NCBI GenBank assembly: GCA_004431415.1
Contig: QPMI01000339.1
Coordinates: forward strand, 1 to 40,259
DNA: 40,259 nt
Direction: 5' to 3'
Source: Cyanophora paradoxa
Taxonomy: Eukaryota > Glaucocystophyceae > Cyanophorales > Cyanophoraceae
The notes under the pieces were generated by a model. It was not told the DNA's origin, searched no databases, and saw only the letters and a program-made list of their open reading frames with translations. How positions within the stretch are numbered: the stretch's first letter is position 1; every line of letters begins with the position of its first letter. This document shows positions 31,601 to 40,259 of the stretch, piece by piece. The position numbers and the translations under genes were made by a program.

Positions 31601-34600
31601 CCGACGTCCACGCCGATGGCAGACCCGTCGACGCCCGCACGAGCGCCCTGCAGCTCAGCGCAAAGCTGCCGCTGTAAGATGGCACCAGCCCGACGCTGAT
31701 GTTCACGCCCGACGCCGCAGCGCCCGTCACCGTCGCATTGACCGCGTACGGGCCGCCAGCACCCAAGCACTGCATTTCGACCGCCGACACGCTTTGACCG
31801 GGCGTGAACGATACGCGCACCACTGCTTGCGTGGCGTTCCAAAACACGACGGCCGTCTCAAGCGGCGCCCATGGCGCGGCTGCAAGATGGAATGAGATCG
31901 CAAGACGCAACCAAGTTTAGAGCCTTATTATCAGCCAGAAGGGTGAGCCGCCAGGTGCGCACCAGCTGGAACCGTCACCACGGCGGCCGACGTCCACGAC
32001 GACGGCAGACCCGACAACGCGTGAACGCGTGTTGCGCAGCTCAGTTCGAAGCTACCGGCGTACGACGGCACGAGACCGACGGTGATGTTGATGCCCGATG
32101 CCGCAGCATCTGTCGTGGACGCGGTGACTGCATACGGCTCCCCGACACCCGAGCAATAGACTTCCACAGACGTCACGTTCTGGTCGGGGATGTATGACAG
32201 GCGAATGACGGCCTGTGTCGCGTTTGTTGCGCTGACGGAACTCGACAGCGGCGCCCAGGGCACGGCTGCGAAGCCGGGCAGAACGCGCACCAAGGCGAAT
32301 GTGAGCGAAGCAACTGGGAGGAAGGCACGCCCTCTCGGCAACGCAAAAAGCAGCCGAGCGCACCTGCTGGTACCGTCACCAAGGCGGCCAACGTCAACGG
32401 CGACGGTAAACCCGTCGACGCCCGCACGAGCGCCCTGCAGCTCAGCGCAAAGCTGCTGCTGTACGACGGCACGAGACCGACGCTGATGTTGGCGCCCGAC
32501 GCCGCAGCGCCCGTCACCGTCGCATTGACCGCGTACGGGCCGCCAGCACCCAAGCACTGCATTTCGACCGCCGACACGCTTTGACCGGGCGTGAACGATA
32601 CGCGCACCACTGCTTGCGTGGCGTTCCAAAACACGACGGCCGTCTCAAGCGGCGCCCATGGCGCGGCTGCAAGATGGAATGAGATCGCAAGACGCAACCA
32701 AGATCAGAGCCTTATTATCAGCCAGAAGGGGAAGCAAGGTGCGCACCAGCTGGAACCGTCACCACGGCGGCCGACGTCCACGACGACGGCAGACCCGACA
32801 ACGCGTGAACGCGTGTTGCGCAGCGCAGTTCGAAGCTGCCGGCGTACGACGGCACGAGACCGACGGTGATGTTGATGCCCGATGCTGCAGCATCTGTCGT
32901 GGACGCGTTGACTGCATACGGCCCGCCGCTGCCTGAGCTCGAGCAATAGACTTCCACAGACGTCACGTTCTGGTCGGTGATGTATGACAGGCGAATGACG
33001 GCCTGTGTCGCGTTTGTTGCGCTGACGGAACTCGACAGCGGCGCCCAGGGCACGGCTGCGCAGCCGGGCAGAACGTGCAACAAGGCAAATGTGAGAGGTG
33101 CAACTGGGAGGAAGGCACGCCGCCTCGACGACGCGGAAACCAGCTGAGCGCACCTGCTGGCACCGTCACCACGGCAGCCGACGTCCACGGCGACGGCAAG
33201 CCCGTCGACGCCCGCACAAGCGCCTTGCAGCTCAGCTCAAAGCTGCCGATGTAAGACGGCACCAACCCGATGCTGACGTTCACGCTCGATGCAGAAGCAT
33301 CTGTCGTGGACGCGTTGACTGCATACGGCCCGCCGCTGCCCGAGCAAAAGACTTCCACAGACGTCACGTTCTGGTCGGTGATGTATGACACGCGAATGAC
33401 GGCCTGTGTCGCGTTCGTCGCGCTGACGGAACTCGACAGCGGCGCCCAGGGCACGGCTGCGCAGCCGAGCACAACGTGCAACAAGGCAAATGTGAGCGGT
33501 GCAACTGGGAGGAAGGCACGCCGCCTCGACGACGCAAAAAGCAGCTGAGCGCACCTGCTGGCACCGTCACCACGGCGGCCGACGTCCACGCCGACGGCAG
33601 ACCCGTCGACGCCCGCACGAGCGCCCTGCAGCTCAGCGCAAAGCTGCCGCTGTAAGATGGCACCAGCCCGACGCTGATGTTCACGCCCGACGCCGCAGCG
33701 CCCGTCACCGTCGCATTGACCGCGTACGGGCCGCCAGCACCCAAGCACTGCATTTCGACCGCCGACACGCTTTGACCGGGCGTGAACGATACGCGCACCA
33801 CTGCTTGCGTGGCGTTCCAAAACACGACGGCCGTCTCAAGCGGCGCCCATGGCGCGGCTGCAAGATGGAATGAGATCGCAAGACGCAACCAAGTTTAGAG
33901 CCTTATTATCAGCCAGAAGGGTGAGCCGCCAGGTGCGCACCAGCTGGAACCGTCACCACGGCGGCCGACGTCCACGACGACGGCAGACCCGACAACGCGT
34001 GAACGCGTGTTGCGCAGCTCAGTTCGAAGCTGCCGGCGTACGACGGCACGAGACCGACGGTGATGTTGATGCCCGATGCCGCAGCATCTGTCGTGGACGC
34101 GGTGACTGCATACGGCTCCCCGACACCCGAGCAATAGACTTCCACAGACGTCACGTTCTGGTCGGGGATGTATGACAGGCGAATGACGGCCTGTGTCGCG
34201 TTTGTTGCGCTGACGGAACTCGACAGCGGCGCCCAGGGCACGGCTGCGAAGCCGGGCAGAACGCGCAACAAGGCGAATGTGAGCGAAGCAACTGGGAGGA
34301 AGGCACGCCCTCTCGGCAACGCAAAAAGCAGCCGAGCGCACCTGCTGGTACCGTCACCAAGGCGGCCAACGTCAACGGCGACGGTAAACCCGTCGACGCC
34401 CGCACGAGCGCCCTGCAGCTCAGCGCAAAGCTGCCGCTGTACGACGGCACGAGACCGACGCTGATGTTCACGCCCGACGCCGCAGCGCCCGTCACCGTCG
34501 CATTGACCGCGTACGGGCCGCCAGCACCCAAGCACTGCATTTCGACCGCCGACACGCTTTGACCGGGCGTGAACGATACGCGCACCACTGCTTGCGTGGC

Positions 34601-37600
34601 GTTCCAAAACACGACGGCCGTCTCAAGCGGCGCCCATGGCGCGGCTGTCAGATCATATGAGAAGCCGAGACTAGGACACGGTCAGAGATGCAGCATGTCA
34701 TACGCACCTGCTGGCACTGTCACCAAAGCAGCCGACGTTGACGCGGATTTTAAACCCGACGACGACCCCACGAGCGCATTACAGTCTAGGTCGAAGCTAC
34801 CGCTGTATCGCGGGGGCAGTTCAAAACTGATGTTTACGACAGCCGTCATAGTATCCGCCGCCGGTGCTATTTTCAAGTCTGGCCAAAAGTCTACCCCGAC
34901 ACGCGAGCAAGATGCCTCCACTTCGTTTACGCTCTGGCCGGAGGTGAACGACACGTGGACGACTGCCTGTGTTGCGTTTGTAACTGAGACGGAAACCTGT
35001 GGTGCCCACGGCGCGGCTGCGCAGCCGAGCAGAAAGCGTGAACACACGTTTGTCAGAGTGGCCTCTGCCCAAAGCTATCAGCTAAAGAATCAGGCACCTG
35101 CTGGAACTGTCATCGTAACGGCCGATGTCCATGCGGATGCCACGCCCGTTGACGCGCGCACGAGCGCCTTGCAGCTCAAGTCGAAGCTGCCGCTGAACGA
35201 TGGCGCCAGGTCGATTCCGACTTCGAGGCCCCGCGCGTCATCGTCCGTCGCCGTCGCATTGACCGCGAACAGGCCCGTGGCGCCCGAACATACCACCTGT
35301 GCCGATGTGACGTTCTCTCCCGGCGTGAACGAGACGAGCATCACGACTCGTCTGGCGTTCACGGAAACGACGCCCGCCTCCAGCGCTGCAAAGAAGCGAA
35401 AGAAACAGGCAATCCGATCAGGCTTCTCAGCCGCTGAAAGCCGAGGCCGAGAGCGCTGCTACTGGTGCACCGGGTTCGTATTGGAGTGGCTCAGTGCAGC
35501 GCGTGTCCGACACGGATAGAGTGAATCTGCCGCTGGGAGAGGTATCTATCGAACCTGCGCGCACATAAGGCCGGCAGGCGCATGGCAAACGCGTATCTAC
35601 ACGCCCATCCCATACGCAGTGGTGCGCGTCCTAACAACCAGCGCTCCGACGGGATCGAGGGCTCCCTCGGTGCATGTACTAAAGGCTCGCACCTTCCACG
35701 AGGAGGTAGTACGGGTGGCCCGGCATCAGCGTGTAATACTTCTCGTTCGTCACGAGCAGCGAGCACCCCGACACTAAAAGAGCCTCAGAACATTGCGATT
35801 ACCAAAGAAGGCGATGCTTGTATAGACCGCACCCTTCGCGACGAGGAGGCTGCCTGCGGTTCCGGGGCAGCCGAAGTAGAAGGAGAGAGTTGGAAGGAAG
35901 AAGTCCGGTTTGGGCGTGCAGATGGAAATGTTTACCCTCGTCCTGGGAAGAAAAGCGCGTCAGTCTCTTTCACCCAGCGAAGAGGTCATCGAAAAACGTA
36001 CGTCGCCCTCGCGAGGCTGTGGAGGGAGAAGAGGGCCCCGGGATAGGTCCCGCCCGCGACGGGCGCGCGCCCGAGCAGCGTCGAGCTCCGCGTCCGGCAG
36101 AACGAGAGCGGCGAGGCGCTCGTGTTCGCCGAGCAGTGCGAGTCTGTTTGAGATGCGAAAGGCAAGTCAGGGGTGGCGTCGAGAATCGCGGCACGCGGGA
36201 TGAACGCACATAGTGGCGGAGGTTGCAAGCCGTCCGATTTGCAAGACTCCGATTTGCTGCACCATTAAAGACCCAGCATATGATTATGCAGATTAAGGAA
36301 TGAAAAAGCAAAGGATCATGCAGACCGCGGAAAATCAACATACGTGAGGCCGTTTTCATTGATCCACGTAGCCCACGTTCGCGACCCTTTGTTCTGCGGG
36401 AAGTACGCTATGTAGTACGTGCCTGCGCGTGTGCGCCATGACCAGGACTGGATAAAAATAATCATAGAGCACGTGGACGCGTACGTACCAGACAAGAGAA
36501 CTTTGGCATCAGTGAGAAAGCGGAGACCATTATCGACCGAATTCGCCGAATTACCCCAAGGGTAGCTGTACATCCAATCTTTTTTCTGCGAAGACATCTA
36601 CAATGAGCATTACCAAAATGCACTGGCTTAGCGCTATTGTCCGATCTGCACTGCGGGCGCACAGCAACGATGTTGGATGCCGGGTCCGCGGGGCATCCCT
36701 GGGGAGCGCGCTCGCGAGAGTGAAACTCAAAGGAGCCAAAGGAGGAAGGGGCCCGCACGTCCGTTAAGACCATTGCCTCCGACATCCAGACACACCAGTG
36801 GCCTGCCTCGCACGATCGATTCGTTATTATCCTCGAAGAGGTTTGGGCAACTGGTCCGCACCAGCGTTAGCGCTGCCGCCGTACAGGTCGCCGCTGCTGC
36901 CCTGGTTGAAGGGATGGACACACTCGGACCGGCGGGGTAAAAAGCGATTTCCGTTGTTGTCAAAACGAACTTCTCCGCTATTCAGAGAGAAGGGCAGCTC
37001 AAAGCGCATGACGTGATCAGAGATTTGGGGCAATTGAATTTCCAGGTAGTCGGTCCAGATGCCAGCCTTCTGGACCAGCCATTGCAGATTCTGCGCGCCG
37101 TGGTTGCGGTCATTGCCGCAGGTCGCGGGCCCGCCACGGCACCTGAACGCTGCGATTCCGAGCGACGACGAGGTCCTGCGAGCACGTTCCCAGGGGGACG
37201 AACTTGCAGGTGCCGTCGTCGGTCCAGTGGTCGGGCGCGTAATCGTGGTACGGGCACGCGACGGTGTCGAAGACGTCGAGGCGGAAGGCGCCGGACGCGT
37301 TGCCGAAGCCGCCCCACCGGTACGACGTGAGGCCGGGCCCCGCGACGTTCCCATACACACTGTTGCCCTGGACGAGGACGTAGTACGTGCCGGGCCGGAT
37401 CGACGCCCCTGTTGCGATCGGAACGCGTTGGGGGGCGGGAGAGACCGCAGAATATGTACGTATACGGTGTTACCATGTCGCTCTACAATTGGATCGGGCA
37501 ATGGCCACACTTCCTCTGTGCGGAACCACCCGTACAGGCGCCGCTCGTAAGACGGCATCGTCGGGTTCCCTATGTAGACCGCGAGCGATGGGTAGGTCAA

Positions 37601-39575
37601 TTCGAAGTTGCGCAGCGTGATCTCGAGCCCGTTGCTGCGCGCGCTCGTCAGACGATGCGCCGGCATCGAAGGCGGACCGCGCGCACTAGTCCTGCTCGAT
37701 GCGGAGGCGGGCGAGGAAGACGCCGGAGGCCTTTGCCGGCTCTGAGGCGGCGTCAAAGTACGCGCCGTCCCACTGCAGCAGCTGCCGGTGCAGCGCGCTC
37801 GGCAGCCCGGCGGTCGTATTTGGGGTGAACGAGCACATGCCGATCTCGATCCCCGAGAAGAGAGAGGCGTTGTACGCCGGGGGCCCCACCGCCCCTGTCG
37901 CACCTGCATGCGTGTTAAGAGGCGTTTCGCGGTTCTAGTAAAGATAAAAGAACGAGCAGGCTGTAGTTCACCGGGCAGAAGCACTTTGGAGACGCTGAGA
38001 AGTCGATTCAGGCTGCCTTGTCCCAAGATCGAGGCCCGCATCGCGGCGACCGAGCCGTTCACAATCGCGTCTTCGATAGCCTGCCGGCCTCGGATCATCA
38101 AACGGACGCGTCCAGCTTCTCCGCTCGGGGGCGCATGCGCACGGAGAGCGGCGAGCCCGGAAGGGCCTGAAGGTAGAGGGCAGCGACGCCGGCGGCGACG
38201 CCGGCGGCGTAGGACGTGCCGTGGAAGATGCCGGTGGTGGCGTTGAAGCCGGGCCGGCCGTTCGCGCCCGCCACCGGCGTCGGCCGCAGCGCCGACCGCA
38301 CGTTCTGCCCGGGCGCAAAGATCGTGACGCAGCTGCGCGAGCTCAAGGTGAGACTGGCGCACGAGCTTGTGGCGGGGTCCTGGGATTGCCCGGACCTGCC
38401 ATAGTTCGAGAAGCCGGCGCGGTAGTCGTCCTGGTCGCTGGCGCCGACGTTGATCGCCCCCGGCGTGTTGCCTGCGGGCGCGAAATGAGACTCCCGCTGG
38501 CTCGGCCCGCGCAGCGCGCTGGCGCGCCTGGCACGATGCTGCACGCGTCGGCGTAGTCGTTGCCCGCGGCCTGCGCAGCGCCGTCGGCTTCCGCAGCAGC
38601 CGGGCGGCGAAGTCAGGCGGTGCGCAGGGCCCTCACCGTGATCACAACAGAGCTGAACTTGCGCAGATTCGCGACGGCGGCCGTGTAGAGCGACGCGTCG
38701 CGGTCGACCAAGGTCGACGTCATGGCGAGCAGCGTCACGGCCCGCCGCTTGCGACTCTGAATGGCGAGGCGGACCTGTTCCAGCCCTGGACACGGGCGGG
38801 CGACCATGATCAGATGGAACAAGCGGCGGACGATGATCAGGGCCTGGCGGCGGCACGGGAAACAAGGCGCTAGAGGGAGGGAGCAGGAGAGCGAACCAGC
38901 CAGCACGGCGCTGTCCAGTGCCGGGCCAGTGCAGTCACTGGCGGCCCCGCTGGAGCGCGCGAAGACCTTGACGGAGAGGACGGTGGCCCCCGGGGCGACG
39001 CCGAGCGTGCGGCCGGCGGCAGCGGCGGCGACGGCCGTCCCGTGCGACTCGGGCGAGCAGTCGCTCCCCAGGAGCTCGCTGCCCGGCGCGTACAGCGCCG
39101 AGTCGACGTCGTAGAGGGGGACCTGCGCCGCCGCCGTGTCCAGGCCGCGGTCGCACGCGGGAGGGGGCGGGGCGCACGACGCGGCCCTCGAGCTCGGGGT
39201 GCGTGGCGAGCACGCCCGTGTCGACGACGTAGATGTCCACGCCGGCCCCGTCCACCGTCCCCCGGTCGAAGCGGCCGTCGAGCGGGCCCGACGCCTGGTC
39301 GAGCCTGCACGCGCCGCCGGGGCTCAGGGACAGCCGCGCGGCCGCGCGCGCGCGCCGCGGGGCGGGGCACCGGTCGAGGTGCCAGGGGACGACGTCGCCC
39401 CAGGGCTGCGGGCCGTAGCCCAGCGCGGTGAAGTCCACCGCCTGCGCCGCCGACACCGCCTGCGCCGCGTCGGGCCGGCGCGTGGCGCGCGGGGCGCGGG
39501 GGGCGCGGACGGCGTCGGGGCGACGAGCGCGACGAGCGCGTGGGAGCGGAGCGACGCCGCATCCTCGGCGCCATC
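23767..39575 (-). CDS. Gene B: tandem paralogue of gene A (protease / Ig-repeat receptor kinase), 5' end outside the window, protease part frameshifted
   Basis: The order, splice sites and domains match gene A, ending with TGA at 23767. The visible exons start with the propeptide exon 39575-39371; the first exons should lie beyond 40259. Kinase, transmembrane, SEA-like and Ig-like exons all read intact. Two problems are seen. The propeptide exon lacks one base near 39568 (CCTCGGCGCC versus CCTCGGGCGCC in gene A) and has a +5 indel near 39490, leaving the downstream frame shifted. A one-base deletion near 38105 gives an in-frame TGA at 38098-38100 just after the catalytic Ser motif. Either the protease part is decaying, an unseen splice compensates, or the sequence has errors. 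The catalytic motifs themselves (VVDTGV, ESHGTA, GTSYAAG) are kept. Confidence 0.65.
25822..25892 (-). other. Gene B transmembrane helix
   Basis: MGAAIGAAAAAGVLLVAIG then VGFGVYWKRRQRARAF, with two conservative changes from gene A inside the helix. The basic stop-transfer is unchanged. A juxtamembrane FISLHSSASLLQAITGL segment follows. Confidence 0.85.
25893..28497 (-). other. Gene B membrane-proximal ectodomain with SEA-like module
   Basis: Matches the gene A region exon for exon. VEFWLSVPATRGECEAYV, VQIAGVRCGSILFHVQ and RQVLKAVLASKSVAVEL mark the SEA-like part; GACQGYLYAVLADANATLL, GVWYVAVVSEDGDATIEI, and RVAAHAERGTWAEATARG with AVFCTG mark the others. The poly-G runs of gene A introns are much shorter here. 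Exons between about 27500 and 27830 are as uncertain as in gene A. Confidence 0.55.
28498..35385 (-). other. Gene B array of 18 Ig/FN3-like repeats
   Basis: Eighteen exons of the same family as in gene A, from 35385 (VSFTPGENVTSAQVVC type) down to the last ending at 28498. Each has the NATQAVxRxS strand, two cysteines and a terminal VPAG split by a phase-1 intron. The fourteenth (about 34700-35030, SVNEVEASCSRVG) is diverged and corresponds by position to the SVTSVTAEC repeat of gene A. Two more repeats than gene A are explained by the block duplications. Confidence 0.8.
29893..34640 (-). repeat. 1978-bp block of five Ig-like exons present 2.4 times in tandem in gene B
   Basis: The block starting at 29893 recurs at 31871 and 33849, an exact offset of 1978 bp each time. 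The third copy breaks off near 34640. Copies differ at only scattered bases across exons and introns, clearly less than they differ from gene A. This marks very recent expansion, and the third partial copy gives the junction. Confidence 0.9.
35460..37903 (-). other. Gene B beta-sandwich modules with G-T-Y-Y signature
   Basis: The same three modules as in gene A: SLFSGIEIGMCSFTPNTTAG to LRIEQDY, GLEITLRNFELTYPSLAVYI, VYGNVAGPGLTSYRWGGFG, QRFELPF-like RFELPFSLNSGEVRFDNNG, WMYSYPWGNSANSVDNGLRF, GTYYIAYF, the CSANTSASPLSFCRTRSSTL region, and FTLSVSDTRC. Identity to gene A varies abruptly along the region. A stretch at about 36150-36355 that includes a whole intron is nearly identical, while the module at 35460-35960 and the exon at 36370-36600 are strongly diverged. 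Confidence 0.6.
37972..39304 (-). other. Gene B subtilisin domain exons, interrupted after the catalytic Ser
   Basis: Contains LDQASGPLDGRFDRG, IYVVDTGVLATHPELEGR, DCSPESHGTAV, a diverged exon (VTLLAMTSTLVDRDASLYTA against VTLLAVSLTWSNADSS in gene A), AGND, GAINVGASDQDDYRAGFSNY, FAPGQNV and IFHGTSYAAG. Beyond this, a deleted base changes the reading after RAEKLDAS and gives TGA at 38098-38100. The lost frame resumes as LMIRGRQAIEDAI, matching gene A. The core catalytic domain is complete before the stop, but the receptor part would be lost unless the shift is bypassed. Confidence 0.7.
38098..38100 (-). other. Premature TGA in gene B caused by a 1-bp deletion
   Basis: Gene A reads GAGCTGGTCGACGCGGCCC and then GCCTGATG here, and gene B reads GAGAAGCTGGACGCGTCC then GTTTGATG. 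From GAG to GAGGC the count is 36 bases in gene A against 35 in gene B. The shift places TGA in frame. I see no convincing intron that would remove it. Confidence 0.7.
39371..39575 (-). other. Gene B propeptide-to-protease exon with indels
   Basis: Homologous to gene A 18844-18644. In the frame following the expected upstream phase it gives Arg-rich nonsense. The conserved sequence is split over two other frames (EDAASLRSHALVALVAP, then PDAAQAVSAAQAVDFTALGY with WHLDR). Net length differs from gene A by +4. Upstream exons are outside the window, so compensation there cannot be excluded. Confidence 0.6.
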
Positions 39576-39657
39576 CTGCCGCGGCGAGCGAGTCACCGAA
39601 GACATGGGAGAGGGGAGACGGAAGGGGGGGCTTCTCGGGGAAAGAGGGGGATGGGGG

Positions 39658-39690
<33 letters not shown>

Positions 39691-40259
39691 CGGTGGGCGG
39701 GGAAGACCGGAAGGCATCGCGGGAGGCAGGGAAAGAGCGAGGGGCAAGGGAAGCGTTGGAGAGGCGGGGGCGGGGGGAGGGGAGGGAGGGGGGGAAGGGG
39801 GAACTACGGGAGGGGAAGAGGCGGAAGCGGGAAGAGAGGAGAGGGGAGACGGAAGGGGGGATAAAGGGGGGCGGAGGGGAGAAGAGGAAGCGGGAGGAAA
39901 CGGGAAGGAGGAGAGAGGAGGAGGGGGGGGGGAGTTCTGAAGGGCTGACTAGGAAAGATAGAGCAAATGGGTTGGGAGGAGGGATGGACTTCATGTTGTG
40001 CGGAGAGGGAGGGGGGGGGAGGAAGAGAAGAGGGGGGAGGGGGAAGAGAGGAGTGAGGAGGTAGGGAAAGGCAGACAAGGAGGGGGAGGGGGAGGGCGAA
40101 AGGGAGGAAAGGGGTTACTACGGTAAAGGGAAGCATGGGGAAGGGAAGCGTGGGAAGTTTTCCCGAGGGAAAATGGGAGAGAAGTGCACTGCGGCATCCC
40201 GAGAGGAGAAATGCAGCCCAAGAGGAGAAGGAGGGGTTGAGGGGGACGGATGGGGAGGG
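39576..40259 (-). other. Start of the large polypurine/polypyrimidine intron of gene B, running off the window
   Basis: Purine-rich on the plus strand like 18845-19847 of gene A, with a 32-bp poly-G run at 39659-39690. Landmarks ATGGACTTCATGTTGTGCGG and CCGAGAGGAGAAATGCA recur in both introns, but the second lies about 590 bp from the exon here and about 300 bp in gene A, so the intron has changed length. The duplication continues beyond the window. Confidence 0.65.

Overview
The window looks like nuclear DNA of a GC-rich single-celled eukaryote. Genes are broken into short exons by small introns that mostly start GTGCG or GTGCC, are filled with CCCCG runs and end in GCAG. A few introns appear to use GC-AG borders. 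Together with extreme GC content, long mononucleotide G/C runs and modular receptor genes, this suggests a microalga (a haptophyte or similar lineage). That assignment is inference only and nothing here names a species.

Layout: (1) 1-2185, plus strand: 3' part of a multi-exon gene for an Ala/Leu/Arg-rich helical protein of unknown function. (2) 2186-3754: AT-richer spacer with palindromes and short direct duplications. (3) 3755-20383, minus strand: one very large gene (gene A). (4) 20384-21526: spacer with a GCTGGAAGC-type minisatellite. (5) 21527-23603: a poly(A)-tailed retroelement insertion with flanking target-site duplications, followed tail-to-tail by the short tail of a second copy. 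(6) 23767 to the window end, minus strand: gene B, a tandem paralogue of gene A about 20 kb upstream of it in the direction of transcription. Its first exons lie outside the window.

Reading exon by exon with consistent splice phase, gene A encodes in order: an Arg-rich N-terminus with a hydrophobic signal/anchor segment, an I9-type propeptide, a subtilisin (S8, proteinase K-like) domain with Asp/His/Ser and oxyanion Asn present, three or more beta-sandwich modules with a G-T-Y-Y signature (similar to pre-peptidase C-terminal domains), 16 Ig/FN3-like repeats of about 98 residues with two cysteines each, further ectodomain including a SEA-like module, one transmembrane helix, and a complete cytoplasmic TKL-like Ser/Thr kinase. 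This is a protease-ectodomain receptor kinase, a combination I do not recognise from any described family and the main discovery candidate here.

Gene B has the same plan with 18 Ig-like repeats. Its repeat array is expanded in near-identical 1978-bp blocks, whereas gene A carries a 2.0-kb block in two copies. Gene B keeps an intact-looking kinase but carries single-base frameshifts in the propeptide and protease parts, so its protease module may be decaying (or the sequence may contain errors). The two copies are mosaics of nearly identical and clearly diverged stretches, as expected from gene conversion and unequal crossing-over between symmetric phase-1 exons.
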